Counted from the first letter of the stretch, positions 1 through 11,267 are shown. The stretch is 64,000 bases of DNA from Paragonimus westermani (GCA_008508345.1 QNGE01000740.1:169978-233977), one strand, 5' to 3'. Notes: a model not told the origin generated them from the sequence alone. Program-made: numbers and translations.

Positions 1-3000
1 ACCACCGTTCGCGCTTTTGACAACACTGTCTAGTGCGGCCAGTTTCCCCGCATCTAGAGAAAGATCATCAACCAACTCTGCAAGAAACACTTCCACTACG
101 TGGAAACCATCAAGGCGTTGGTGTTACAACGTTATGAGAATCCAAAACAACAGCCTACGTTGAGTCCGATTTGTACATATACACGACCTACACAGGTGGA
201 GAAGGATGGACGCATCAGCGACAATACTTGACATTCGATGGAGAAATGACTTTGATAATGATGAACGCAAGTTTCATAGATATACCGACTACTGGAGTAA
301 GGTGTTAGATGGCCGGGAAGTCTGTGACACCTGTTCTTTACGAAATCTGACTCCACATGGTAGTGACTTCGTTGCCCTAACTTCCAGAACTAAAGTCCGC
401 CAGGAAGGCCGTTCCTTGGCGGATCTGCACCGGGACCCGACCATCTCACACTTGCCGACGTAGCTCGTTGCCCAGCTAACTCACAAGCAGCGTTTTTAAT
501 TAACCAATAATTACTGAACAATGTCTCTCACGGATGAACACGACTCGCATAACATTTATAGTCAAGAACTCCAACCCTCGTTTATGCTATTTGGATTCTG
601 TCCGACTTCCATTCGTACAGTGACCACAAAATACTTTCGTGAGATCCTATTTAATTATCGGACCCCTTCGCTCCCCTCTGGTCGATAGCAAATTAGCCTC
701 CTTCAGTGAGGTAGGAATTTTGATGTAGTGTACTACTGTTCTTGAAGAACGATCTTTGGAAGTAAATGGAACCACCACCCATTTCCCCTACAAAATTCAA
801 AGTTCTAGACATACCGCTCAACTAGAAAAGCAATCTTACCGACAGTTGCAGTTAACACTATCGAAAATGCCACATAAGGTGACGGCAGCGTCCTGATTAT
901 CCCAACGAGGAATTAAAACCTAGCGGACGCATCTAGTACCAAGATTTACTTACCAATAATCTCTCAGCACCGTCGATAGAACCACGCTTAGGTCTTTAGA
1001 TGGGGCAGTGGAGATGAGTATTAAGAAATGACTGCTGAAGTCGAACGCTTACGTTTACTTAGATGTCAATTCCGGCAGCGTAAGAAAGTACATCTTCAAC
1101 CTCGTAAGTTTCTCAATAGATCTCACATTAGAAATTAGTTGACATCAAGAACAGCAGTACTAAAATGGGCCGTAAGTGTTCCCTCATCTCGACTTTTCTA
1201 TCACCTTGCTCTCACGCCGATGTCACCAGCCAGAACCTTTATTACACTCATAGAAAAAGCACATTTAGCATGGGGCGAGATCGTGTACAATAAACACAAT
1301 GGTACATGTTTGCAGCCTTTCCAAGGACGGCCACGTCACACAACTGGTTAAAGAACTCAACCACGATTACTCCTCGCCTCTAAGTCGGAGCGACGCAAAT
1401 TAGAGCTGGCGTGTTGCCTACGAAAATCAGTCGCTCACATGGTCGTTCTTAGTCACAAGAGGAATCAACATTTCGATATGGTATCAACCAAGGAAGTCTC
1501 CCTCATATTCCTGCCATTCTGACAAATTCGGGTGACACAACACGGTAGCTGCATTGGTAATTCGTATACTGAGAAACAAGAAGCTCTCAATGGTTCCAGC
1601 ATTCAATATGGCCATCTCATGGCCATCTCATTCCTTAAACCTAGCGTCCCTTTATTCAAAAACGGTACACCTTTTATTGCCGAGATGGCCACTTGTGCTC
1701 CGTACAGAAAGAAAGCCACGGTCGGGTTGAAGAAGGATAAACACGGTTCACAAAAAACTGTTCAATGCACTCTTGCCTTTCTGTGTTTCCGAAATCGCCT
1801 TATTTTCAAAATATTGCAATTAATGACACAGCACTCATAAATCCGTTGTCATGCAAATTCCCCTAACGATTGGGTCTCACAAAACGTGAAATCTCGGACA
1901 TTTGCGTAGCATCTCCACAAGTCTCCCTCATTACATTCGAGTTATATATGAAAGGTACGTAAGATACTTGTGGTAAAAATATGCAGATTCCAATAAGCGT
2001 TTACGTCAGATACGCCGATTGAAATGTGTACCGTGTAATGCATGAATCACAATATCGAACCAGGTGTCTCATTTACGCAGGAACATGATATCCCACCTTG
2101 GATATCGTGTAAGTGTCGAATATTGGAAATTTATGCTTTTCTTTAAGAACATTGTGTTAATGTCACTCCGGAGAACATCATATAATTTGCGTCTTCCCAT
2201 TATCTTATCTAAGTTTATCAAGCGCAAGGATTGCGTTAAATTCCCCTATCATTTTGGATAACTTCGTACATCCATTCAGTGCACAATTCGGATTCGAAAA
2301 TAATGATCAATGTGAATGCCCCGGCCTGATAAATCGTTATTCCGATTCTAGTTGGTACGCTAGTGCCTGATAATTATTGAGATTTTAGTATAGCATCTGG
2401 CCCTGAATGATAAACGATTGGATACGGAGGACAGAGTCGACGTAATTGATGAATATGCGGGCGCGGATGCTGAATGAGTCAGCTAGGAAGACAGACAACT
2501 TGGCAAATGAGACAGCTGGAAGAAAAACCTACAAGGCAGAAACGAGATATTCTCACGCATATCTGGTCTATATCGGTCTGTATTCTTAGGCACCTAATGA
2601 AAGCTCTAACAGGGTCGGCGTTTTTATACCTAACTCGATATTCTATCCCACATATGTAGGTGATCAGATTTCTGAAATGGACAACAGTGTTTGTTGGGTG
2701 CAAACAACACTAGTACCAGACTGATAATTTGGTCTCTGAAAGGTTTACGGTTACAGAATCCGAAAATGGAAAAGCATGTATCCAATCAAGTTAACAATTT
2801 CGTTTGGTGCTGTTGGTAAGTTTGCGTGTGCAATCCACACTCTATGCCGATGAACCATGTCAAACTGTCCAAAGGGTAAATAGTCTGTTTGGTAGAAGAA
2901 AACAACCGGTTTAAGTATTGATTGCAGTATTTTACCACCAAACTGAAAATTACGTCGACAATACTTAAGGCAGGGGAGTTGGAGAGGATACTGCGCACGA

Positions 3001-4741
3001 ATTTCTTCTGGCGTACAGCTGGCAGACTTAATGGTGAACTACCCCTAGGCCATACTGACTGATTTCACTTGTGAGGCTCCCATGTAATAACCCTTACTGG
3101 ACTGAAAAGTTCAAAGCTTAATCAATTGCAAATGGACTTAGACTTCACAGGTTTCCTTCTCTGGAATACCTGAAGAATAACAGGCGCAATAGAAATTTGG
3201 TCCATTGTTTGTTAAGCATCTTATCACGAGGGATGCCCTATAGAACAATCTACAGTTTATCTCCAGTTTATTCTCCGAAAAATACCTGCCTTTCAAATTA
3301 AAGCGCGAACCAATCCAGACAATAGGAGAGATACCGACTTGTAGTATTGTACTGTCTAGGAAATATGCTATAAGTTGAGCAATCAACTGGAAATTTTTGA
3401 ATAGTACTTTGAATGCCTGCCGCAAAAATCAATGCATTGATTCAGCATCTACACAATATTTGAGTCCCGCCTTAGGAACAGTTCGCTCCCAATTCCTTAA
3501 TTTTTGTATCCCTCCTATCAACTGTAGTTTCCACCTTGAAGCAACCGTAGGATGGCTTTCTGAAAAGGTCATTTTAAAAAAAGTGGTGTTTTTTTAAAAC
3601 CATTAGTAGAAAACTTCGGCAGTTATAGAACTCAAACATTTTGGCGTCGTTCACAACGCAACACCGTAGTTTTAAAATAATTCGAAGCAGCCCATATTGG
3701 GTAAAACCGCTTCCAATATTACTGATAGTAGATGGCAGATAGAGGTGGACAGTGCTTTTGGTTGGTCGTTATGACTTTTCAGTGGTGTTTGTATATTCGT
3801 TCTTATCCTGTTTTCTCCCATCTGGCTCGATGGCAACCTAAGTTCAACCAACTCTGAGTAAGTCTCAACGTTGAAAATATGTGTGAATCATGCTGCTAGC
3901 TCACGAGGCACTGAGCGAGCTACCTAAATTGTGCCATTTCAAAACGATACTGTTCACATTCTCTGATTGCAGTCCACGGAATACTTGTTATAGGCACCAC
4001 AAAAGGGATGGGTACCCGAGGTATCCAACAGTGGTCTTACATCGCTTCGAACAAACCTATTTCGTGTTCAGTTTCCTCAGGAATAATTACGACTAGCTAA
4101 CGAAGCCGGATAAAGCTGTCCGAACTACCTGTAAGGTATACCATGCACACCCGAACAGCTCAGGATGTGATTACTATCAACGGTAGAAACAGCCACCAAC
4201 AAAATCTCTGATTCATTTTTGTGCACCCAGTAGCAGTCCGTAAATGTTGTTTACCTTCCTTAAGAAACCATCATGGAATTATATGTAATCTGGACAAAAT
4301 GACTTAATGCACACTTACATCCACAGCAAGTATTATCACTCACCTACTGTAGGCTGTGTTCGGAATCTCTTTGTGAACAACGTTCGAAACTGCTGCACGA
4401 ATAAACATGTCAACTGTGATTCACTATGCAAACAAACAGCGATTGAATATGCATGGGGACGGCCGGCTGTTAACTTCCGTTTGTCAATGGGACATTAACA
4501 TACAATAGGCAGTAGTCTCCCAATCGCCAGGTTTTCTGTGATTGAGCAAGAGAAACTGCAGAGTGACCAGACCTAAAGCTACCTAAGAATTCAAAATTTT
4601 CAGATTTGAGTGGCAACCTTAGAACGTGTCACTAATTGCACTTTATCGATACATCGAATACGGTTCTGCCAACCTCTTAACCAAGTCGCATATAACATTG
4701 TTGACTAATCCTGTTAGGGAGGCGGTTAGAAATACAATCTC
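1..4741. other. Intergenic sequence, no gene recognised
   Basis: Reading frames here are all about 100 codons or shorter and none shows a domain, a signal peptide followed by a credible body, or repeat-family similarity that I recognise. A small exact tandem duplication of an 11-base unit (atggccatctc) lies at 1608-1629. I see no tRNA, no RT or endonuclease motif and no long inverted repeat. It is best read as old intergenic DNA. Confidence 0.5.
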
Positions 4742-5103
4742 CCTTCTTGTGGTGAAAATTGGTCAGTCAACTATGCGTCAACTAATGATAATCGGATTCG
4801 CATGATTTCAACCAAACTTGAGTAAAGTCACCCATTTGGTCCGAATCGTTAAAGGTCATGAATTTAAGAAAGCGCACAAACTAAATACAGAGAGACATAT
4901 ATTTTTAAATTATTCCAATGGATTTTTGCCCCCTGATTGTTTGAGTTAGCAGAGAATTGTAGAAATAAATAGTGTAGCTTTTCGTCGGAATTGAATGTTC
5001 TTGTTGTCTGATCACCCTTATACTTACGGCAGGAAGAAAACTCAAAAGTTGATTATGGGGCCGTGAACTAGTTATTATCACGTTATTTTGTGTTGAAACA
5101 TGG
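4742..5103 (+). repeat. Diverged dispersed repeat, copy 1
   Basis: This stretch aligns by eye, with many substitutions and small gaps, to 10626-10965. Shared blocks include cagtcaactatg near the start, tcaaccaaacttgag in the middle, and a block around ggccg followed by gttattttgtg near the end. The order of blocks is the same in both copies. No coding capacity is visible in either. It is probably an old transposable element of unknown class. Confidence 0.5.
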
Positions 5104-5767
5104 GGACTTATGTATGTTAAATGTGATGCTTTTTAGTTCAACAAGGATGATTAACGCTCACTTGTTGCATAGTGTTCGAGGTATGTATCGCATTGTTTTG
5201 AATACATCCGGGCTAAGCCTAAATAGGCTCTCTGAGTGAGATGAAAGGACAAAATTGCCTTTTAAAATGCGGGAATCTGTATGAGATAGAACTGATCTGA
5301 GAAGAGCTCCCTCGCAGTCTTGATTCACTTAACAGTGTATTGTGCAACAAAACGATCGCTAAGACCATCTAAACGAGGTAAACAAAGACTTCTGTAGTTC
5401 GTTTCCAATTCACTGAGATGTCTCTCAGATTGAAGTCTGTGGCTCTGTGACTTTCCGTGAGCACGTTCAAATATAGTGTTACATTGATTTCTATGTTTGC
5501 CGATGCGCAACAGATCTGGTTAGATAACAGCCTCTTCATGAGCGCATGCTTTTTGATAATGATTTCGTGGAATGCTCTCCGCAAAGGTTTGATGTTAACG
5601 TAAATCTGTCTTTCATATATTACCCAATGCTTCTAGTTCGGCTAGTCTAAAGCACCAGGTCAGTATCACAGTGCGTTATGGTTGGGACATTCTCAGTAGC
5701 GGTATTAGTGTAAAAGAGGGGAAAATACCTTGCGAAAATTAAATGAATATAATTATTCTTTTCAAGT
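5104..5767. other. Intergenic sequence, nothing recognised
   Basis: Overlapping minus-strand frames of 61 and 71 codons at 5325-5584 have no recognisable domain. I see no repeat family here apart from the SINE that starts at the right edge. Confidence 0.45.
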
Positions 5768-5955
5768 GACCAGAGTTCAAATCTCGGCCGTGGCAAAGAT
5801 GTGCACTACTGACGGGCTCTAATGAGGGCGAAACTCGAGTCTAGTGCTTCTTTTCGAAAGAGGCTGGCTGGAAAGTCTATCTGAATGCGAAGGCTGCGAT
5901 CAAATGTGAGTGATGGTCAACTTGAAAATAAACCAAATCCCCGACTACTCATCAA
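5768..5955 (+). repeat. Hammerhead SINE, copy 1 (5'-truncated)
   Basis: This is a copy of a tRNA-derived short interspersed element. It opens with a B-box-like sequence (gagttcaaatctcgg, a variant of the Pol III box GGTTCGANTCC), continues into a hammerhead ribozyme segment, and ends with the family tail that finishes in actactcatca. The A-box half of the tRNA-like head is not seen, so the copy seems 5'-truncated. The body matches the copy at 8112-8269 with only a few differences. SINEs are non-autonomous: they are transcribed by RNA polymerase III and copied by a LINE or other reverse transcriptase. Which partner served this family cannot be told from the window. Confidence 0.75.
5803..5847 (+). 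ncRNA. Hammerhead ribozyme in SINE copy 1, core-mutated
   Basis: Stem I is GCACTA (5803-5808) with TAGTGC (5842-5847), six perfect pairs. The core that should read CTGANGA reads CTGACGG, so the invariant A9 is G. Stem II, GCTCT/AGGGC with one G-T pair, is followed by GAAA, then a two-pair stem III (A-T and C-G) with loop TCGA, then the cleavage triplet GTC. Because A9 is needed for catalysis in the hammerhead class, this copy is probably inactive or much slower. Confidence 0.75.
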
Positions 5956-7229
5956 TACTGGTTCTTGTCATGCAGTCTGACCACATTAGACGGAGCGTTC
6001 TTCATGTTAGGGTTAGATTGGTTTAACTTTGTTAACCAGCGGTCAGGTTTAACCGACGGTTAAGTTTCCCGAGTTGCAACGTAGTACGTTTCACACAAAA
6101 ACGGAGTGGCGGCTGCTTGACAGGTCAGGAATGGGTTATCGACTGACCTATTCGTTTCGGGCAAAAGTGGGCGCAAGCCAATCACTGTGTGTCCTTCACA
6201 GTCCCATGAGAAGTTCTGTTTGTAAGAAGATATTGCGTAAATATTGGCTTCCATTTTTCCAAATCGCAATTCTATTTCTTAATATGAAATTTCAGGTTAG
6301 CTTTTGTGTAACGTTGTCTCACAGAAAACCCACGAGACATAGCAAAGACGAAGTTTTGGAAAACGTGAAATTTTCCAAAACAAGTAGAAATCGAGAAATG
6401 TTTTCGTTCAACAAATTCTGAATGTAAACAATAGGGTTACAGAACTGCCGATAAACAGCAGTCAAAAAGAATGATTCATAGTTAAAAAAGAGTGGAGAGT
6501 TCATATGTTGTCTAGTTCTGAGAAATGTGCCCAGTCGTCTGCTGTTCAGATCTGTCTCACAATAATATTTCACCTGGTTTTTGTTTCATACGGAGTCCGT
6601 TGAACCAATATTGTTTCAGTGAGCAAAACTTTTCGCGTCAAACATTGTCGTTTCGGATACCTCAAAAAAAGTGAACAACTTAAACTGAAAAATGATGCAG
6701 ACATTTTAAGACTCACCAACAGCCTCAATATTTTTGCATGCATTGTACGTTGCATCCCCTAATAACCACAATCAATGTATTTGAACATGCTTGATGCAGA
6801 AGACGCGTAGAGATGCCAATTCTAAAAGAACTCGGAAACTGGTCGCTACTCAATGCATAACAGCATTTGGACGCATTTATTGGATTGTGTGTTATTCAGA
6901 GCGCGCATTCCTGTTGTTTGCGTCACAATATTCGCGTTAGTTGACTGATTTGTATACAGAATTGTTTGCACAATTTATGTGTGTTTTCCCCTGACAGCAC
7001 ACATCCGGAATGCGTAAATTTCTTTGAAATACGGTTGGTTGTTGAAAATGATGTTCACCAAATACTGAATATGTCCAACAGGTAACCGCGGACAAGAAAA
7101 GGACGGTGCCGTCAATCAGAGTTAACCAAAGACCAATTCGAACCTTCATCTCAGCAGAGTCCTAATTGCATTAACCAGTCGAAAAATGACTGTCCCCTTT
7201 GCTGTTTATAACAATCAGGTGAAATATCC
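5956..7229. other. Intergenic sequence with one unassigned reading frame
   Basis: The longest frame is 115 codons at 6074-6421 on the plus strand. It has no domain that I recognise, and it overlaps other frames on both strands, so I do not call it a gene. No RNA gene or long repeat is visible. Confidence 0.4.
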
Positions 7230-7420
7230 ACTCCTCAAAGCCATGAACAGTGATTGGTCAGATCGACCACCTTGTTGATTTTGAGATTATTGTATCCTTA
7301 ACGTAATAAAGAATTCGCCTCATATGGTGTCAGCTCAATACTCGAATTGATACAGCATGGTTATTCAAGACCGCCATCCTATCTGGTGGTCACTGATCCC
7401 TACTTTTGACGTCCTCATAC
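7230..7420 (+). repeat. Diverged dispersed repeat, part 2 of a colinear pair
   Basis: This stretch resembles 11268-11430. Shared words include cgaccacc/ggaccacc, ttactgtatccctgacgtaat (here attgtatccttaacgtaat), atactcgaatcgacac and tcactggt. Together with the pair 4742-5103 and 10626-10965 the order is the same in both places, although the spacing differs strongly. The two pairs may be parts of one old element, with later insertions in the first copy. Confidence 0.4.
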
Positions 7421-7510
7421 TGACGACGCAGTCTACAGTTGGGACTCACTCTGAGTAAGACAAACAAAACACCATAAAATATAAGGGAAACGTACACAGT
7501 TTTCGTTGTT

Positions 7511-7522
7511 AAACTCAGTTTA
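7511..7522 (+). repeat. Candidate target-site duplication, left
   Basis: AAACTCAGTTTA here is repeated exactly, in the same orientation, at 8270-8281. The two flank the inverted SINE pair and the assembly gap. The twelve bases are not part of the SINE: other copies (5768, 58195, 63970) have different bases after the tail. Confidence 0.55.
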
Positions 7523-7624
7523 CTGATGAGTAGTCGGGGATTTGGTTTATTTTCAAGTTGACCATCATTCACATTTGATCGCAGCGTTCGCATTCAGATA
7601 GACTTTCCAGCCAGCCTCTTTCGA
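7523..7624 (-). repeat. Hammerhead SINE, minus-strand copy, runs into the gap
   Basis: Read on the minus strand this is the 3' half of the hammerhead SINE, ending in actactcatcag. The body matches the plus-strand copy at 8112-8269 closely, including the shared 'aacgctgcgatcaaatgtgaatgatgg' stretch in two overlapping pieces. The hammerhead portion would lie just inside the gap and cannot be read. This copy keeps about 28 bases of tail that the plus-strand copy lacks. Confidence 0.75.
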
Positions 7625-8111
7625 NNNNNNNNNNNNNNNNNNNNNNNNNNNNNNNNNNNNNNNNNNNNNNNNNNNNNNNNNNNNNNNNNNNNNNNNNNNN
7701 NNNNNNNNNNNNNNNNNNNNNNNNNNNNNNNNNNNNNNNNNNNNNNNNNNNNNNNNNNNNNNNNNNNNNNNNNNNNNNNNNNNNNNNNNNNNNNNNNNNN
7801 NNNNNNNNNNNNNNNNNNNNNNNNNNNNNNNNNNNNNNNNNNNNNNNNNNNNNNNNNNNNNNNNNNNNNNNNNNNNNNNNNNNNNNNNNNNNNNNNNNNN
7901 NNNNNNNNNNNNNNNNNNNNNNNNNNNNNNNNNNNNNNNNNNNNNNNNNNNNNNNNNNNNNNNNNNNNNNNNNNNNNNNNNNNNNNNNNNNNNNNNNNNN
8001 NNNNNNNNNNNNNNNNNNNNNNNNNNNNNNNNNNNNNNNNNNNNNNNNNNNNNNNNNNNNNNNNNNNNNNNNNNNNNNNNNNNNNNNNNNNNNNNNNNNN
8101 NNNNNNNNNNN
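7625..8111. other. Assembly gap (487 N)
   Basis: This is a run of N flanked by inverted copies of the same SINE. Palindromic repeats of this kind are a usual cause of a broken assembly. The long 'reading frames' reported across such gaps are artefacts of N bases. Confidence 0.95.
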
Positions 8112-8269
8112 CGGAGTTCAAATCCCGGCCGTGGCAAGGATATGCACTACTGACGAGCTCTAATGAGAGCGAAACTCGAGTCTAGTGCTTCTTTTCGAAA
8201 GAGGCTGGCTGGAAAGTCTATCTGAATGCGAACGCTGCGATCAAATGTGAATGATGGTCAACTTGAAAA
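8112..8269 (+). repeat. Hammerhead SINE, copy with an intact ribozyme
   Basis: The copy starts inside the tRNA-like head with a good Pol III B box (ggagttcaaatcccgg). The hammerhead segment follows, then cttttcgaaag (a small hairpin), and then the family body, ending near caacttgaa followed by A residues. The 5' half (A box) falls in the gap. Of the five plus-strand copies in the window this is the least decayed at the ribozyme. It forms an inverted pair with 7523-7624. Confidence 0.8.
8144..8188 (+). ncRNA. Type I hammerhead ribozyme, all core positions intact
   Basis: Seen directly: stem I GCACTA (8144-8149) pairs with TAGTGC (8183-8188) with no mismatch. CTGACGA (8150-8156) matches the core CUGANGA. 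Stem II is GCTCT (8157-8161) / AGAGC (8166-8170) with loop AATG. GAAA follows (8171-8174). Stem III is very short, A-T and C-G closed by the loop TCGA. The cleavage triplet is GTC, with cleavage predicted after C8182. Outside stem I, CCGGCC (8125-8130) can pair with GGCTGG (8203-8208, one G-T pair) around an internal loop, as in natural hammerheads that use loop contacts. Known: SINE-like elements with such short-stem-III hammerheads occur in schistosomes (Smalpha). Inferred: the RNA would self-cleave and release defined ends. Confidence 0.88.
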
Positions 8270-8281
8270 AAACTCAGTTTA
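8270..8281 (+). repeat. Candidate target-site duplication, right
   Basis: This is the exact partner of 7511-7522, directly after the SINE's A-rich end. The pair suggests that the whole 7523-8269 block, both SINE arms included, entered as one unit or that nested events kept the outer duplication. Confidence 0.5.
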
Positions 8282-9213
8282 CTTGTGGCACTGTGTACAA
8301 CCGATGACTAGCTAATTGAACCTGCTCAATACAAGAGCACTCTACCAGGGGCGCATCGTTGTTTTGATCGGACTGTAGGTGTTGCGGTAGGGTACTTTCA
8401 TACAGATGTGAATTTGCGTGAATACCCGTACTTCTGATAGTGATAGCGGTTGAGACGTGTATCTGAACGCTGGTAGTGAAACACTAGCCGCAGCAAAGAG
8501 CTGTGGCAGGTCGGAGTATGAGGCTCAGGAAACCCTAGGCAAACTGTACGGTGTACAGAAATTCTCGTCACCTATTCAAAAAGATCGGTTGCAAAAAATA
8601 TGGCGTCAGACGGCACCGATCATGTGACCCACATTGACCACATTTCGACTGTGGGTAGACGTAGTCCTTCATGTTTGTTTTGAAACAATCACGTGCTATT
8701 CAACTGTTTTCCAAGACGGATGTGTGTGTTAACCGTTGTGAATCCACTTATCACTGGGTATGGTTCCACCTCCTAAGTTAAGATATCCGCTGTCACACAC
8801 TGCCCAACAATAGACTGGAAACAAACAACATTCTTGTGCACCAGTGGTCAAGCAGAAAACATTAATAACCATTCCGCTTTGCCCAACGCAATACGAATGT
8901 TTAGATAGAAGTGCACTGTCAGACGTGAGTCGGGGGTTTCTGTGGGACAAGCAACGTGTCTGACGAAATGACAGGTTGCGGAATTGCTGTGTCCAACTGT
9001 ATAGAAGGCACGGGAGTAAGAAAAACGATATCAGTAGCAAACAGGTGAGAAGACATCAGTAAACTGACAACCACACGCGGCAAAATGTGTCAGGAGAGTC
9101 AACACCCGAGGTTCGTCTGAAGGAGTAACACAAATGAATGTGTGAAGTTGAGATGAGAATGTGCAAATCTGTTTTGTCACCTATGACCACTAGTGAAAGA
9201 ATGGAGATTAGGT
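8282..9213. other. Intergenic sequence, nothing recognised
   Basis: A minus-strand frame of 103 codons (8729-9040) has no recognised domain. No repeat copy or RNA gene is visible. Confidence 0.4.
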
Positions 9214-9506
9214 ATTATCGATCGTGAGTGTATTTCATGAATATTTGAGTTAAGGGAGAATGTAAGTATGAAGTGTGCATGGGAAGCTGTAGTAATGTTA
9301 GTGAAGTTATGATGAGGGAAGGGGACTTGAGAAATCATAGTGCTTCCACACACACTCATCATGAAGTCTCTGTGTGTGTCTGAATTCATACGGATTTACT
9401 GTCTTGCCGTCGCACTTGTCAGACCTCAGTTCAATACCGCATGTTTGAATTTGGTTGGAGTGTCACCTTTATGAAAATGTTATAATCAAGAGCCTAGTGA
9501 ACAGTT
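9214..9506 (+). repeat. 290-base direct repeat, copy 1
   Basis: This copy is roughly 90% identical by eye to 11456-11750 over its whole length, in the same orientation, about 2.2 kb apart. Shared marks include gagtgtatttcatgaat, gaagtgtgcatgggaag, ctgtgtgtgtctgaattc and ttgaatttggttggag. There is no coding frame. The ends lack the TG...CA of a typical LTR and I see no primer-binding site after copy 1, so an LTR pair is not established. A dispersed non-autonomous repeat is the alternative. Confidence 0.7.
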
Positions 9507-10025
9507 CGCTATCTGCTTGGTGGAGGACTCGCCACCAAACTGAATCGACTTTCACTCACGTTTGACTTCAAGAAAAAACTGAGGAACATTGAATTTTATC
9601 AACATAACACAACATTGTGCTGTAATCAATGGTGAGACCGTACAAGTGAGAATTTTGACTTGTTTTGTGACTTTTGATCTCAACCCGTTCAATTATTTGT
9701 TTTCATTTTCTCTCTGATGTTCGGGTCACTATCAACCTACGCTGAATTTAGTATGTAAAGCTCAACGCTGAAAGTCCAAGTGTTTATATGAGCCACATAG
9801 TTAAGAAGCCACGCACCAAACGAACCGCCCGAACCACTTCCGTACGAACAGAAAACTTGTGGCAAATGACCGCAATCCAAGATGAGACTGCACAGCACCC
9901 CAAAGTGAGTTTACACTGTTTCCAACTAACCCATTCCATGAGTAGTCACCTTCCATAGGAAGGATAACGGTGAGGATGCAAGTGTTGCCAACAGTAGTGA
10001 CAGTCACCAGCAGAGTCTACTACCA
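9507..10025. other. Sequence between direct repeats, no gene recognised
   Basis: No retroelement protein is visible between the direct repeats in this part. The minus-strand frame 9946-10203 is a translation of the tRNA-like SINE, not a gene. Confidence 0.4.
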
Positions 10026-10235
10026 TTGATGAGTAGTGTGGCAGATTTGTGATTTCAAATGAGACCCAATTGTGAAAAGTCAGGGCTTCGACTGGATTCG
10101 AAACAGCGACAGACACGGCATACCTCAACGCGGTAAGCGCTCTACCAGTTGAGCTACGAAGCCACACCAGGAGCTCAGAAATTTCACATTCGGACTCTGT
10201 CACCCACCCATCTCACTGTCTCATATGGAATCCAA
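10026..10235 (-). repeat. tRNA-like SINE (family A), full unit
   Basis: On the minus strand the element carries an 80-base tRNA-like head (plus coordinates 10084-10163). The acceptor ends GGCTTCG/CGAAGCC pair perfectly, the A box is TAGCTCAACTGG and the B box is GTTTCGAATCC. The head is followed by a tail reading gacttttcacaattgggtctcat. The same unit occurs at 58963-59090 and 59103-59325. The stem-loop where the anticodon would lie (TACC-GCGTTGA-GGTA) would show GTT (Asn-like), but its base before the anticodon is C rather than T. I therefore call it a SINE head, not a working tRNA. Confidence 0.75.
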
Positions 10236-10336
10236 CAAATGAGCACAGAAATTGTATCACTAATGAATAATGCGGCAGATTTCTGATTTTAGATGAGATC
10301 CAATTGTGAAAAGCTATGGCTTCGGCTAGATTCGAA
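10236..10336 (-). repeat. tRNA-like SINE (family A), second tandem unit, truncated
   Basis: Just upstream in minus orientation lies a second copy of the family A tail (caattggatctcatctaaaat on the minus strand, in shorter pieces). It is joined to the T-arm of the tRNA-like head and breaks off within the B-box arm at about 10336. The two units sit head to tail, so this is a tandem dimer with its outer unit truncated. Confidence 0.6.
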
Positions 10337-10625
10337 CCAGCGACCACGTTTACACTGCACATGATTTTGGGGTTTTTTCGCATTTTGTTCGGTCTTTTTT
10401 AAATTGTCCATCCTACCAAAGATGACCGTACGGGTTACAACGATGGTCTTACCGTGGATTTTGACATCCGGCGATATCCTTCAATGCGTTTAGCAGACGA
10501 CGCTAATTCTTTTTTGTACCCTAGCCGGGAATTTATGTGGAACTGTTGAAGGTCAAACACGATGTCAGTATTTACATCCTTGTACCACTTTTTGACGCGT
10601 TGGGGGAGCAACTGAAAATGTACGC
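10337..10625. other. Short intergenic spacer
   Basis: No reading frame, RNA gene or repeat that I can name was found. Part of 10560-10625 may extend the diverged repeat that begins at 10626. Confidence 0.35.
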
Positions 10626-10965
10626 CTTTCTTGTCCTGAAGAAAGCCTAGTCAACTATGTGTCAAACAGTGATTATCGTTGTCCTGTGTGACCTCAACCA
10701 AACTTGAGCAAAGTTGAACGTCATCAGTTCAATTCTGTTCGCCAAATACTTAAGCAATCACTGATATTTTTGCGATATCCTCTGGATTTTTGGTGCTCGA
10801 TTGTTCATATTTTTAGCAGAGGACTGTATGAACGCAACACAGTTCTCCGTCAGAAATGGACTGTTACTGTATGACTGCCAGTAAATTCAGAGCACAGAGA
10901 AAAATCAAAAATTGTTTATGCGGCCGCATAACATTCTTCACCGTGTTATTTTGTGCAGCAACCGG
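10626..10965 (+). repeat. Diverged dispersed repeat, copy 2
   Basis: Partner of 4742-5103, same orientation, sharing colinear blocks such as tcaactatg, tcaaccaaacttgag and gttattttgtg. It contains many substitutions. The minus-strand frame at 10864-11127 overlaps it and shows no domain. Confidence 0.5.
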
Positions 10966-11267
10966 AGGAGTTATGATCACCTGATGATGGATGACGAAGT
11001 TAGATTTCCAGTGAAGATGGCACGGGTAGCGCACATGATTTGAACAATGTTCGCACTCAGTGACTTGCATCACCTTTCTGTGAATGCATTCAGGTTGAAG
11101 CAAACGTAGCAGATCAGTAGGGGGCACAGAATCAATGGAAGGTTTTCACTGTTTAACAACAAGAATCCTCAGAACCAGTCGGAAGTTGAAGGCTGACAGT
11201 GCTGGTGAAATTCGGAAGACCCGTCTGCAACCTGAGCTGACATACCAAGAACAGTTGAATCCATGTC

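Noticed and set aside
7523..7535. CTGATGAG on the plus strand as a further hammerhead core
   Set aside because: It is the complement of the SINE tail; no GAAA, stem II or cleavage triplet follows.
7565..8137. Long open frames of 175-190 codons across the gap
   Set aside because: They consist almost entirely of N bases; only SINE sequence flanks them.
9946..10203. Protein-like frame (VWLRSSTGRALTALR...), similar to one at 59123-59395
   Set aside because: Both are translations of the tRNA-like SINE head and tail in the same phase, so the similarity reflects the repeat, not a protein.
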